Shown piece after piece: positions 1-8,621 of a DNA stretch of 64,000 bases (its first letter is position 1; each line of letters begins with the position of its first letter). A program made the translations under genes and the position numbers. The notes below the pieces were generated by a model. The model was not told the DNA's origin. It saw only the letters and a list, made by a program, of their open reading frames with translations, and did not search any database. Origin of the DNA: CAVPLM01 sp963713545 (GTDB taxonomy: Bacteria; Actinomycetota; Thermoleophilia; RBG-16-64-13); NCBI GenBank assembly GCA_963713545.1, contig CAVQME010000011.1, forward strand, positions 62,001 through 126,000, given 5' to 3'.

Positions 1-204
1 GTGGATTTCGGCAATCCCGATTTCGTGCAGTATGCGAAGAGCTTTGGAGCACACGCCTGCCGCATCGAGAAGGCCGCGGACCTGCTGCCGGAACTACACG
101 CGGCGATCGCGCGGAAGGGCATCACGGTGATCGATTGCCCGGTAGACTATCGAGAGAACCTGGTCCTGACCGAGCGCCTGGGGGCGCTCGTCTGCAGGGA
201 CTGA
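1..204 (+). CDS. alsS: Acetolactate synthase (AlsS-type), C-terminal fragment
   Basis: Only the last 67 codons are in the window; the gene starts to the left. The fragment reads like the C-terminal end of the thiamine-diphosphate domain of acetolactate synthase. It has the FxxYAxSFGA stretch, in which the enzyme domain recognises its substrate channel, and the ending VIDCPVDYRENLVLTERLG, which closely resembles the PVDYSEN ending of catabolic AlsS/IlvB proteins. The enzyme condenses two pyruvates to acetolactate. The codon at base 1 is GTG but is almost certainly internal. It lies 39 bases upstream of citrate synthase on the same strand, so the two may be cotranscribed. The assignment to AlsS rather than biosynthetic IlvB rests on this short end only. 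Confidence 0.8.
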   Translation: MDFGNPDFVQYAKSFGAHACRIEKAADLLPELHAAIARKGITVIDCPVDYRENLVLTERLGALVCRD

Positions 205-243
205 CACGGCCCGGAGGCTGTGGGAAGAGGAAGGACTGCAGTC

Positions 244-1596
244 ATGACAGACACCGCCAGACTCGTCATCGGGGGCGCGGCCCATGATCTCCCTGTAGTC
301 GTGGGGACCGAGGGTGAACGGGCTCTCGATATCTCTAGCTTGAGGGATATCAGCGGACACATCACGCTCGACGAGGGCTACATCAACACGGGCTCGTGCT
401 CATCGGCCATCACCTTCGTCGACGGCGAGAGGGGCATACTGCGCTACCGCGGCATCCCCATCGAGCAACTGGCCGTCAAGAGCACGTTCGTGGAGACCTG
501 CTGGCTGCTCATCTATGGCGAGCTACCCACTCGCGAGCAGCTCAAGTGCTGGAGCGGCCTCTTCACCAAGTACGAAATGATCCACGAGGGGCTCTACCAC
601 CACTTCGACGGTTTCCCCGCCACCGGGCACCCGATGGCCATACTTTCCGCCATGATCAATGCGATGAGCTGCTATGAGCCGAGCCTGATGGAGATGGAGA
701 GCCCGGCCACCTTCCAACTGGCGGCAGCCCGCCTCATCAGCAAGCTGCGTACCATCGCCGCCGCCAGCTACAAAGCCTCCATCGGCCAGCCCATCGTCTA
801 CCCCAAGCCGCACCTCGACTACTGCACGAACTTCCTGCACATGATGTTCTCCATCCCCTTCGGCGACTACGAGCCCGATCCCGACACCGTAGCCGCACTG
901 CAACTGATCCTCATCCTGCACGCCGACCACGAACAGAACTGCTCGTCGAGCACCGTGCGCATGGTGGCGTCGTCGGGAGCCAACATGTTCGCCAGTTGCG
1001 CGGCCGGCGTATGTGCCCTGTGGGGGCCGCTCCACGGCGGAGCCAACGCCGCGGTCGTGGAAATGCTGCAGGACCTGCACAGGAACAACGTTGACCTGAA
1101 TGACTATATCGCCCGGGTCAAGGACAAGAGCTCGCCCCTACGCCTCATGGGCTTCGGCCATCGGGTCTACAAAAACTACGACCCTCGGGCCAGCATCATG
1201 AAGGCGATGGCCGACAAGCTGCTCGGCAAGCGCAAGGGCACGGACCCTCTGCTGGAGATCGCCAAGCGGCTCGAGGACGTGGCGCTGCACGACCCCTATT
1301 TCGTCGAGCGCCGCCTGTATCCCAACGTGGACTTCTATTCAGGTGTCATCCTCCACGCCATGGGCATCCCGGTGAACATGTTCACGGTGATGTTCGCCAT
1401 GGGACGCATGCCCGGGTGGATCGCCAACTGGAAAGAGGTTCGCGACGGCGACGGCGTCCTTTACCGCCCCCGCCAGGTGTACGTGGGAGAAGGCCAACGG
1501 GACTACGTTCCCATCGAGGAGCGCCTGGGAGGCGGCTGTCTGGCACCGGGAGGACCGGGGGACGGTACGGGCCCGTCGGTTTGCCCGGTGTGCTGA
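244..1596 (+). CDS. gltA: Citrate synthase
   Basis: Citrate synthase condenses acetyl-CoA and oxaloacetate at the entry of the TCA cycle. The 450-residue product has the GERGILRYRGIPIEQLA stretch, the first active-site histidine in PLHGGANAAV, the second in GFGHRVYKNYDPRA, and the PNVDFYSG segment typical of hexameric type II enzymes. An in-frame GTG occurs 24 bases earlier, but ATG 244 is preferred because a GAGGAAGGA ribosome site lies 7-8 bases before it. The last 25 residues are glycine- and proline-rich and lack the usual terminal arginine-rich end, a mild oddity. The sdh and fum genes near 35-39.7 kb give two more TCA steps in this window. The gene converges on the next one with 7 bases between stops. 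Confidence 0.95.
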   Translation: MTDTARLVIGGAAHDLPVVVGTEGERALDISSLRDISGHITLDEGYINTGSCSSAITFVDGERGILRYRGIPIEQLAVKSTFVETCWLLIYGELPTREQLKCWSGLFTKYEMIHEGLYHHFDGFPATGHPMAILSAMINAMSCYEPSLMEMESPATFQLAAARLISKLRTIAAASYKASIGQPIVYPKPHLDYCTNFLHMMFSIPFGDYEPDPDTVAALQLILILHADHEQNCSSSTVRMVASSGANMFASCAAGVCALWGPLHGGANAAVVEMLQDLHRNNVDLNDYIARVKDKSSPLRLMGFGHRVYKNYDPRASIMKAMADKLLGKRKGTDPLLEIAKRLEDVALHDPYFVERRLYPNVDFYSGVILHAMGIPVNMFTVMFAMGRMPGWIANWKEVRDGDGVLYRPRQVYVGEGQRDYVPIEERLGGGCLAPGGPGDGTGPSVCPVC

Positions 1597-1603
1597 CCCT
1601 TGT

Positions 1604-1963
1604 TTAGAAGTGCACCACCGCGGTGGACTCCTGGGCCAGGTAGTCCTTGAAGAACGGGAGGTGCCTGAGGAAGTAGGTATCGGGCTCGGTGCGGACGGTC
1701 ACCTCGTACCACTGGCTGCTGGCCTTGTGGTAGGCAGCGGCGACGAGTTGCACCTCAGCTTCGTCCGCGATCCCCTCGACCACTTCTTCAGCGGCCGCCT
1801 CGCTACCCTTCGTGGCGACGAACGTCTTCGCAGCCTGCTCCGCCGCACCCTTGGCCACCTCTACCGCGGTACGGTGGGCCACATACATCTCGAAGCCGTC
1901 GACCACGAGCGCGGCCACGATCGCCAGCACGATCACAATGAACAGAATAGTCCTCATACGCAT
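1604..1963 (-). CDS. Small membrane-anchored protein, TadE-like architecture
   Basis: I do not recognise a specific family. The 119 residues begin with a hydrophobic helix (about residues 5-22, charged start MRMRT), then FEMYVAHRTAVEVAKGAAEQ, an alanine-rich helix, and a soluble C-terminal part with several tyrosines and phenylalanines. A single N-terminal anchor followed by an A-rich helix resembles TadE/Flp-pilus-assembly-like proteins, but that is an inference from architecture only. It is the second gene of a two-gene minus-strand unit, 24 bases behind the large exported protein, so the two may work together at the cell surface. Confidence 0.55.
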   Translation of the reverse strand: MRMRTILFIVIVLAIVAALVVDGFEMYVAHRTAVEVAKGAAEQAAKTFVATKGSEAAAEEVVEGIADEAEVQLVAAAYHKASSQWYEVTVRTEPDTYFLRHLPFFKDYLAQESTAVVHF

Positions 1964-1987
1964 TGGAACGAACCCCGCGGCAAAAGG

Positions 1988-4138
1988 TTACGCACGAGCC
2001 CTACGCCGGCTTAGGAGCACGACCGCGACGACGACCACGGCCAGCACGACTACCGCCAGCACCACCCAGGGAAGAACGGTCATCAACGTGATCGAGCTGA
2101 GGGTCTGGCTCCCCTCGTCGAGAACGCTCGACCCCGCCATCAGACGCACGTCCAGTCGATGCGGGCTCTCGTCAATGACGACTTCAACGGGTACCTCGTT
2201 CCCGCCCGGCTCCAGTTCCACGGTGAACGACCCCCCGTCGGGGAAGGTCACTCCTTCCCCGCTCAACAGCACCTCCGCCTCCAGTGGATAGCCGGCTCCG
2301 TTATCTACGGTCAGGATGATCGTCTCCTCGTGACCGACGATCCTGGTCGGGCCGACCCCCGCGAGCTTCACCTTGTCCAGCTCGGCCTCTGCCGTGGCCA
2401 GGGCCTGCTCGGCATAAGAGAGACCGATGCTCGCCACCTGCGGGCTGGTCTGGGGATGCCACCACCAGCGGCTCTCCGCCGCGTAGAGAAGCCGGTGCGC
2501 CTTCTCCACCGGACCTTCGACGGGGTCGGCTGCCGCGGCCAGGTCGGTCACAGCCGCGTGCGCCGCGCGGAGGCTGTCGAGCATCGCGCCTTCGATGTAG
2601 CCCTGGGCCCCCGTGACGTGCCGTGTCAACAGAATGGGCCGTGTCTCCGGAGTGTACTCGCGGAGAAGCGAAGCGAGCGTGTGCGTATCGATCCACCATG
2701 CGGTGGTCAGAGACTCGCCGATGGTGTCAAGGTAAGAGGCGGGGGGCAACACAAAATCTCCCCCGAGGCTGATCACCAGCGCGTCCCTGGGAACGGCCAC
2801 CAGCTCCGCCGCCAATCCGGCGAAGAACACTCCCGGGTCCCAGGGGGGCGCCATCAGAGATCGCAGCCGGCTGCTCGTGAAGACCAGGGTCACGCGATCG
2901 TTGTCGGCATCCCGCACTCGCGCAGCCACGCTCCCTTCGGCCAACGGTTCGGTAAGATCGTTGGCTAGTTGCTCGTCCACCACGACGTGATCGACAGAGG
3001 CCTGTCCGTAGTAGGCCAGGCTCTCGGTGGTCATATCCAGGTCGGGCGAGTAGGCGCCCACCGGCGACGATTCGAGACCCAGCGTCTGCTGCAACTCCTG
3101 CTTGCCCAGTTGTATCTGTTCGAAGCCGTCACGCCACCCCTCGGCAGCCAACGCGCCCAGGTCGGCGCCCGCGTAGGGACCGGCCGCCATCTCCACGGTC
3201 TCTGCGTCCGCCGTATCTGCGAACGCCGCCAAGACTTGGGCGGCGTTCGCGGCGCGCGCATCGTCCGCGCCTACCTGTTCCACGGTGCCCGAGCTGTCGA
3301 GACGGACATAGCCGTCAGCCATATCGCGCAGTTGAGTGAGCAGGATGGGCTCCACGGCCAGAGTGAACCGCCAGTCGACAAAACGACCGGCAAGACCGGC
3401 GACTGCGCGCAGATCGTTGGGGACCTCGGCTGGGGTCTCGTTTGGATCCGCGCCGGTGTCACCACCGGCGACGGCATCCGGCGCGCCGCTCGTGGCGGCG
3501 CCGGTACCGGCGACCGCCTCCTCCAGCACCTGGTCGAAGAAGGCGCCTGTCGGATCCCTATGCACCCCCAGAGCCACCGGCAGGACGAAAGCCAGGTCCA
3601 GCGGTCGCTCCCGCGAGGCCACCTTCCCGAACCACGCCGACCCGCTGGCCTCGACCCCTCCGCCCGAAAGCAACTCAGCAGTGACCAGGTAGCCCCCGGG
3701 AAGTGGCAAAGTGTCGCCCGGCAGGATCGTGCTCGCGGTCCAGGATGCGGCACCCAGGACAATATCCCATCCGGCCTGAAACGGAAGGGAGGGACCGACG
3801 TCCGCCGTTACGGTCGCGGCCTCCGGAAGTTGAGCATCGATCTGGCCCACTTGCGACGGTTCAGCCGGCCCGAGGACTCGCAACACGACCTTGGTACCGG
3901 GAGCCAGATCCGCGCTCAGCCCTCCGACCTTGAGCGTGACGGCCTCGCCCACCAGGCCGAGGCCCGGACTCACCTCGACGGTGAGAGCGCTCGCGGCCGA
4001 GGCCGATGCGGGCGACAGAGCGACGATAATCAGGAGCATGGAGATGGCCGCCACAACGCCGCCGAGCGCCGCGACGCGCGGCAGCGGCCGCCGACTAGGA
4101 GTGCTGCGAAACGTGAAGGACGATCCGGCGAGCCTCAT
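1988..4138 (-). CDS. Large exported protein with C-terminal membrane anchor (DUF6049-like)
   Basis: A 716-residue protein with a signal/anchor near residues 24-50 (hydrophobic run ending in ASASAA) and a C-terminal transmembrane helix followed by RRRARA, so most of it should lie outside the membrane, anchored at the C-terminus. The N-terminal 150 residues look like a beta-sandwich. The middle part (from about LDLAFVLPVALGVHRD to GAYSPDLDMT) resembles a beta/alpha-barrel of the glycoside hydrolase/polysaccharide deacetylase type. A second beta domain precedes the anchor. This order matches actinobacterial DUF6049 proteins, but I could not confirm catalytic residues. The start is ATG 4138; a TACACT -10-like box ends 8 bases upstream, so the mRNA may be leaderless. 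The TadE-like gene follows. Confidence 0.6.
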   Translation of the reverse strand: MRLAGSSFTFRSTPSRRPLPRVAALGGVVAAISMLLIIVALSPASASAASALTVEVSPGLGLVGEAVTLKVGGLSADLAPGTKVVLRVLGPAEPSQVGQIDAQLPEAATVTADVGPSLPFQAGWDIVLGAASWTASTILPGDTLPLPGGYLVTAELLSGGGVEASGSAWFGKVASRERPLDLAFVLPVALGVHRDPTGAFFDQVLEEAVAGTGAATSGAPDAVAGGDTGADPNETPAEVPNDLRAVAGLAGRFVDWRFTLAVEPILLTQLRDMADGYVRLDSSGTVEQVGADDARAANAAQVLAAFADTADAETVEMAAGPYAGADLGALAAEGWRDGFEQIQLGKQELQQTLGLESSPVGAYSPDLDMTTESLAYYGQASVDHVVVDEQLANDLTEPLAEGSVAARVRDADNDRVTLVFTSSRLRSLMAPPWDPGVFFAGLAAELVAVPRDALVISLGGDFVLPPASYLDTIGESLTTAWWIDTHTLASLLREYTPETRPILLTRHVTGAQGYIEGAMLDSLRAAHAAVTDLAAAADPVEGPVEKAHRLLYAAESRWWWHPQTSPQVASIGLSYAEQALATAEAELDKVKLAGVGPTRIVGHEETIILTVDNGAGYPLEAEVLLSGEGVTFPDGGSFTVELEPGGNEVPVEVVIDESPHRLDVRLMAGSSVLDEGSQTLSSITLMTVLPWVVLAVVVLAVVVVAVVLLSRRRARA

Positions 4139-4146
4139 GGGGCCTC

Positions 4147-4152
4147 AGTGTA
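4147..4152 (-). promoter_or_regulatory. Candidate -10 box of a leaderless promoter
   Basis: On the minus strand TACACT is followed by 8 bases and then the ATG of the large exported protein at 4138. That spacing would place the transcription start at or just before the start codon. No convincing -35 element was seen 17 bases upstream. Confidence 0.35.
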
Positions 4153-4226
4153 GCACGGAGGCTCGCAGGCCCCAGGACCGGCCCATGAGGCTCCGGAAAG
4201 GGGGGCGCCGGCCAGAAGAAGCCGTC

Positions 4227-4757
4227 CTAGACGGCCGGAGAGAAACGTAGAGGCATCCGCTTCACAAGCCGGATGACGCTGCCCTCCTCCTCGCTGTCCG
4301 TTTGCTCCATGGAGTCGACGAGAGCCCGGATGATGGTGAGTCCAAGCCCCCCGCCGCTGAGGGGATCGCACAGGCTGGAGGGCGCTATGCGATGACGGCG
4401 CTCGGGGTCGCGCACTGTGATCTGCCAGGCCTCAGGCAGCAGGTAGAAATCCACACGCAGAGACGGCGCCGGTCCCACTCTGCCTTCGCCCGCCTCCCGC
4501 GTATCGGACCCTTCTGTTCCGTCCCCCGGGGCGGAGGAAGCGCATCCGTTGGTATCACTCAGAAAGCAGTTGCAGGCTTCAGTGACCACGACTTTTAGAT
4601 CGGCTATCGACTCCTCGTCGAGCGCTTCGTGAGTCCCCAGAGCCCCCACCACCAAACGGCAGAGAGCTAAGTATTCAGCCTTGCAGGGGATCGTCAACGA
4701 CAGAGGTCGCTGTCCACCCACCCGCTCTTCGGTCCAATGTTCAGTCCCGTGCGCCAC
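4227..4757 (-). CDS. RsbW-like ATP-binding anti-sigma factor/serine kinase
   Basis: The 176-residue protein has the GHKL ATPase plan of SpoIIAB/RsbW kinases, which bind and inhibit an alternative sigma factor and phosphorylate an antagonist. The N-box is VVTEACN with the metal-binding asparagine. A G1-like VRDPE follows, and the G2 box is SGGGLGLTIIRALVDSM. An insertion of roughly 35 residues rich in Gly, Ser and Glu (about residues 70-105) separates the N-box from the rest and is unusual for the family. No sigma factor or STAS antagonist lies next to it, so its partner is unknown. It starts with GTG and has no strong ribosome site, so the true start could be slightly further in. Confidence 0.75.
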   Translation of the reverse strand: MAHGTEHWTEERVGGQRPLSLTIPCKAEYLALCRLVVGALGTHEALDEESIADLKVVVTEACNCFLSDTNGCASSAPGDGTEGSDTREAGEGRVGPAPSLRVDFYLLPEAWQITVRDPERRHRIAPSSLCDPLSGGGLGLTIIRALVDSMEQTDSEEEGSVIRLVKRMPLRFSPAV

Positions 4758-4856
4758 GAGACAAGCATCCCCCAGGCCGGGGGCTCCTAAACCGACTCCG
4801 GGATCGAAGATACGTGGGATGCGTCCCGGCCGGCTCCGCGCGCGCCGGACCCCGGC

Positions 4857-5894
4857 CTAGTCCCAAGCGTAGACTACCCCCAGGTCCTCCCCGCAGACCG
4901 CGCACAGCCCCCGCTCGACCCGTAGCTCGTCGATCTTGTGCGCGCCCCTCCGGATGACCGTGCGCCCGCAGGCGGGGCAGACGGTGTGGCGCGCCGGGTG
5001 ACCCTGCACGTTGCCGATATACACGAATCGCAGTCCTGCTGCTTTGCCGAGCGTCGCGCCTCTCTCCAGTGTCTTGATGGGAGTGGGCGGGAGATGCGAA
5101 AGCTCGAAATCCGGGAGGAAGCGAGTCACGTGCCAGGGAGTCCCCACCCCAAGCTCTTCGCACACCCACGTGGCCATGGCTCTGAGAGCGACGTCGTCGT
5201 CGTTCAAGCCCGGGACGATGTTGGACACGACTTCGACATGGCACCCGTGCCTGTGCTTGGCTCGTGCCGCCGCGGCGAGTGCCGGGTAGGGATCTTTGAC
5301 CTTTGTCAGCCGAGCCCAACCCTCCGCCGTAGCCGCCTTGAGATCGAACTTCAAGGCGTCGATCACCGGGGCGACGTAGTCGAGAGCCGCCTCGGTGATA
5401 TAGGCCGCAGTAACGACCGCGGTATAGAGCCCGGCTTCTCTAAATGCCGCGCATACGTCGTGCACGTACTCGATCCAGACCACAGGGTCGTTGTAGGTGA
5501 AGGCCACCCCTGAGAGCTTGTGCTTGCGGGCCATGGCGACCGCTTCGTCGGCGGTGAGCGTGGGCAGCCGAGCGGTCTCGGTGCGGGCGCTCGCGTGCGA
5601 GATCTGCCAGTTCTGACACCCACCGCAGAGCACGTTGCAGCCGTAACTACCAAGGGACAGGGCTCGCGTACCCGGGTGGAAATGGAAGAACGGCTTCTTC
5701 TCGATCTCGTCGCTGATGATCGTCGCCGGCCGGTCGTAGGTGAGGCTGGCCATTTGACCGTCGCGCACTCCGCGGGCCTTGCACAACCCTTCGGCGTTCT
5801 CGGACACCAGGCAGTAGTGGGGGCAGAGCGTGCAGCGGGTCTTGTCGCCGACACTTTCCCAGAAGAGCGCATTGGTGGAGATGGAGCTCGCCAT
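4857..5894 (-). CDS. amrS: AmmeMemoRadiSam system radical SAM enzyme
   Basis: A 345-residue radical SAM protein. The cluster motif is CNVLCGGC (C-x3-C-x2-C) just after SLGSYG. Before it comes a conserved zinc-ribbon-like CTLCPHYC, and near the C-terminus there is a further CPACG ... CAVCG cysteine pair set. This is the layout of AmrS proteins, which usually occur with Memo-like and AMMECR1 domain proteins. Neither partner is in this window. The function of the system is not established in general. ATG 5894 is chosen over ATG 5933 because family members begin shortly before the CxxC motif; neither has a strong ribosome site. It is divergent from the ABC transporter. Confidence 0.88.
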   Translation of the reverse strand: MASSISTNALFWESVGDKTRCTLCPHYCLVSENAEGLCKARGVRDGQMASLTYDRPATIISDEIEKKPFFHFHPGTRALSLGSYGCNVLCGGCQNWQISHASARTETARLPTLTADEAVAMARKHKLSGVAFTYNDPVVWIEYVHDVCAAFREAGLYTAVVTAAYITEAALDYVAPVIDALKFDLKAATAEGWARLTKVKDPYPALAAAARAKHRHGCHVEVVSNIVPGLNDDDVALRAMATWVCEELGVGTPWHVTRFLPDFELSHLPPTPIKTLERGATLGKAAGLRFVYIGNVQGHPARHTVCPACGRTVIRRGAHKIDELRVERGLCAVCGEDLGVVYAWD

Positions 5895-6086
5895 AGACCG
5901 GGAAGTATACCTTCGCCGTCTCCCGGGCCGCATTTATGCAATGCATACCTGAATAGTTAGACATTCCAGGCTGAAGCGTGGTATCTATTCATATTGGGTT
6001 TTGGCCACTCAAACTGGGGGAGCCGGGTCCGCGCGCGAAGACGAGCTTTCGTGTGCACCCGGTCAAAGAATCAGGAGGTAGAGAAG

Positions 6087-6986
6087 TTGAAAAGAAGTAG
6101 AGTTCTATTGATTGCGATGCTGGTGCTGAGCTTGGTCTTACTCGGCTCGATCCTGTCCGCCTGCGGGGATGAGGAGGAGACGACGACCACAGCCGCCGCG
6201 ACAGAGACAACGGCGGCCGGGACTGAGACCACAGCCGCCGGTGACGACGCGGCCGCTATCGCGGACGCGGCCATCGCCGCGGTGACCAAGTCCGATGCCA
6301 TCGAGACGCCCAAGACCATCACCGCGGGTAAGCTTCAGGCCGGGTCGGACACTGTCTTCGCCCCCATGGAATTCTCCGACGAGAAGGGGGGCTACATAGG
6401 GTTCGACGTGGACCTGTGCACTGCTCTGGCCAAGAAGATGGGGCTAGAGCTTGAGGTGATCCCAACGGCTTGGGACGGCTTAACCTCTGGCCTGTTGGGT
6501 GACCGTTGGGACATAATCATGTCGGGAATGAGCATAACTGAGGAGCGGCTGAAGGAGATCAACTTCACCGACCCGTACCTGCCGACCAACCTTGCGATCA
6601 CCACCAGAGTCGATGCCCCAATCGTCGACGGGCAGGGCCTGGTCGGCAAGATAGTCGGTGTACAGGTCAACACCACGGGGCAGTTCGCGGTCGAGGAAAT
6701 CGCCGGGGTCAAGGAGATCAAGAAGTACGACGACAGCCTGCTGGCAATCCAAGAACTACTGGCCGGGCGTGTGGACGCCGTGGTCAATGATTCCCCCGTG
6801 AACTCGTACTACATCGCGGGCAAGCCGGAGTTTGCCAACACCGGCAAGATAGGAACGGATGACAACTACGGCTTCGGCATCAAAAAGGAGAACACCGACC
6901 TCCTTGCCGCGATGAACGCGGCGCTCGGGGAGCTCAAGGCCGACGGAGTCTACGACAAGATCCACGCCAAGTGGTTCGGCGAATGA
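6087..6986 (+). CDS. Polar amino-acid ABC transporter substrate-binding lipoprotein
   Basis: This is the extracellular binding component of an amino-acid (glutamine/cystine/histidine type) importer. It starts at TTG 6087 with an excellent AGGAGGT site 7 bases before it. It then has a charged KRSR, a hydrophobic helix and a lipobox LSAC, so it is a lipoprotein tethered to the membrane by cysteine. A low-complexity T/A/E linker (about residues 28-55) precedes the SBP_bac_3 fold, recognised from GYIGFDVDLCTALAKKMG and WDGLTSGLLGDRWDIIMSGMSITEER. The ligand cannot be assigned. The permease and ATPase genes follow after a strong hairpin terminator, which should make the binding protein more abundant than the membrane parts. 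Confidence 0.93.
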   Translation: MKRSRVLLIAMLVLSLVLLGSILSACGDEEETTTTAAATETTAAGTETTAAGDDAAAIADAAIAAVTKSDAIETPKTITAGKLQAGSDTVFAPMEFSDEKGGYIGFDVDLCTALAKKMGLELEVIPTAWDGLTSGLLGDRWDIIMSGMSITEERLKEINFTDPYLPTNLAITTRVDAPIVDGQGLVGKIVGVQVNTTGQFAVEEIAGVKEIKKYDDSLLAIQELLAGRVDAVVNDSPVNSYYIAGKPEFANTGKIGTDDNYGFGIKKENTDLLAAMNAALGELKADGVYDKIHAKWFGE

Positions 6987-7014
6987 TACGGAGGGACGAA
7001 AGAGCCTGAGTCTG

Positions 7015-7054
7015 ACGGGGGCCGGCCCCAAGCATCCGGCCCCCGTTTCGTTTT
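7015..7054 (+). terminator. Intra-operon rho-independent terminator
   Basis: A perfect 11-bp stem (ACGGGGGCCGG at 7015-7025 with CCGGCCCCCGT at 7036-7046), a 10-base loop and then TTCGTTTT. It sits between the binding-protein gene and the permease gene, so it probably reduces rather than abolishes downstream transcription. Confidence 0.85.
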
Positions 7055-7078
7055 CTCGACGGATGAGAGGAGCGCCAG

Positions 7079-7852
7079 TTGGGTAATCTGATCGAATACT
7101 ACTTCAATCCGGAAATCTTCAAAGAGTCCCTCTGGCTGCTCATCAAGACCCTGCCTATAGTGTTCGAGGTGCTCGTCATGGGCCTCGTTCTCTCCTACGC
7201 CTGGGGCTTGCTGCTCGCACTGATGCGTCTGTCGCGCGTTGGGGTTGTCAACAAGGTGGCGGGTGCCTACATCGATTTCTTCCGCGGCTTGCCTCTGCTT
7301 CTGCTGTTCATCTTCATCTACTACGGCCTCGCGATTGCCGGAATCAAGCTCAGCGCCATCGCTTCCGGGGTGCTGGGGCTGACCCTCTGTTACGGCGCCT
7401 ATTCGGCCGAGATCTTCCGAGCGGGCATCCAGGCCATCCCTAAAGGCCAGATGGAGGCGGCCCGCTCACTCGGTATGACCGGCAGCCAGGCGATGCTCTA
7501 TGTCATACTGCCCCAGGCGATCAAGCTTGTGATCCCGCCATTGACAAACGAGTTCATCGCCATGATCAAGGACACCTCGCTAATGTCGGTGATCGCCGTT
7601 CCGGAACTGCTTTTCACGGCCAAGGAGAAGATGGGGGTGACCGCCAATCCTACGCCTCTGACGGTGGCTGCGATCATCTACGTCGTCTTCACCATACCGC
7701 TGATCCGGGTGGCCGCGCGTCTCGAGACCCGAAGGAGAAAGCCGCGGCCACCGGACCGGCCGGCAACGGTAGGTGGCATCTCCCCCGAAGCGGAGGCGCA
7801 GCTTCATTCCGCTGATATCGCCGGGCAACTGCCCAAGGGAGGGTATGGGTGA
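7079..7852 (+). CDS. Amino-acid ABC transporter permease (HisM/GlnP family)
   Basis: The inner-membrane channel subunit, 257 residues with about five hydrophobic helices. The ATPase-contacting EAA loop is visible as EIFRAGIQAIPKGQMEAARSL near residues 118-136. It starts at TTG 7079 behind GAGAGGAGC. The C-terminal 40 residues after the last helix are basic and proline-rich, then acidic, and are longer than usual. Its stop overlaps the start of the ATPase gene by 8 bases, so the two are translationally coupled. A single permease gene implies a homodimeric channel. Confidence 0.93.
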   Translation: MGNLIEYYFNPEIFKESLWLLIKTLPIVFEVLVMGLVLSYAWGLLLALMRLSRVGVVNKVAGAYIDFFRGLPLLLLFIFIYYGLAIAGIKLSAIASGVLGLTLCYGAYSAEIFRAGIQAIPKGQMEAARSLGMTGSQAMLYVILPQAIKLVIPPLTNEFIAMIKDTSLMSVIAVPELLFTAKEKMGVTANPTPLTVAAIIYVVFTIPLIRVAARLETRRRKPRPPDRPATVGGISPEAEAQLHSADIAGQLPKGGYG

Positions 7853-8588
7853 GACTATGACCGCCATGATCGAGCTTGTGGGCGTCCACAAGTCCTTCGG
7901 GCACCTGCAGGTACTGAAGGGGGTCGACCTCACCGTCACCAAGAAGGAGGTGGTGGTGGTCATCGGTCCGTCCGGGTCGGGCAAGTCCACCATGCTGCGC
8001 TGCATCAACGGATTGGAGCCGATCCAGAAGGGCAAGGTGATCATCGAAGGTGAGGACCTCCACGGCCCGCATACGGACCCCAACAAGATCCGGCAGCACA
8101 TCGGCATGGTCTTCCAGAGCTTCAACCTCTTCCCTCACAAGAACGCACTGCAGAACGTGATGATGGCCCCGCTCAAAGTCCAGAAGAAGTCAAAAGCGGA
8201 GGCAGAGCAGATCGCTCACGACCTGCTCATCAAAGTGGGTCTGGCCGACAAAGCGGACGCGTTCCCCGACGAACTCTCTGGGGGCCAGCAGCAGCGGGTC
8301 GCCATCGCCCGGGCCTTGGCCATGCAGCCGGACATGATGCTCTTCGACGAGGTCACCTCCGCCCTTGACCCCGAACTCGTTGCCGAGGTGCTGAATGTCA
8401 TGCAGGCTCTGGCAGAAGCGGGCATGACCATGGTCGTGGTGACCCACGAGATGGGTTTCGCCCGCGAGGTTGGATCGAGGCTGATCTTCATGGACGGTGG
8501 CGTGGTGGTGGAAGAGGGCGATCCTCGAGAGATGATCCCGAACCCCAAAGAGCCGCGCACCCAAAAGTTCCTGAGCATGGTGCTCTAG
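7845..8588 (+). CDS. glnQ: Amino-acid ABC transporter ATP-binding protein (GlnQ type)
   Basis: The ATPase that drives the importer. Walker A is GPSGSGKST, the ABC signature LSGGQQQRVAIARAL, Walker B MMLFDEVTSALDPE, and the switch histidine VVVTHEM. The 247-residue length is normal for GlnQ/HisP proteins. ATG 7845 overlaps the permease stop; an in-frame ATG at 7857 is a possible alternative start. An AAGGGAGGG ribosome site lies just before 7845. Confidence 0.95.
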   Translation: MGETMTAMIELVGVHKSFGHLQVLKGVDLTVTKKEVVVVIGPSGSGKSTMLRCINGLEPIQKGKVIIEGEDLHGPHTDPNKIRQHIGMVFQSFNLFPHKNALQNVMMAPLKVQKKSKAEAEQIAHDLLIKVGLADKADAFPDELSGGQQQRVAIARALAMQPDMMLFDEVTSALDPELVAEVLNVMQALAEAGMTMVVVTHEMGFAREVGSRLIFMDGGVVVEEGDPREMIPNPKEPRTQKFLSMVL

Positions 8589-8621
8589 AGCGCAGGCGGC
8601 AGCTCGCGGCAGTCAGCGATC

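Noticed and set aside
523..1080. Antisense open frame across citrate synthase
   Set aside because: No family resemblance or ribosome site, and the plus-strand frame encodes a complete enzyme. It is a GC-driven shadow frame.
2159..4153. Two long plus-strand frames opposite the large exported protein
   Set aside because: Composition is Arg/Pro/Gln-rich with no domain; the minus strand has signal peptide, domains and anchor.
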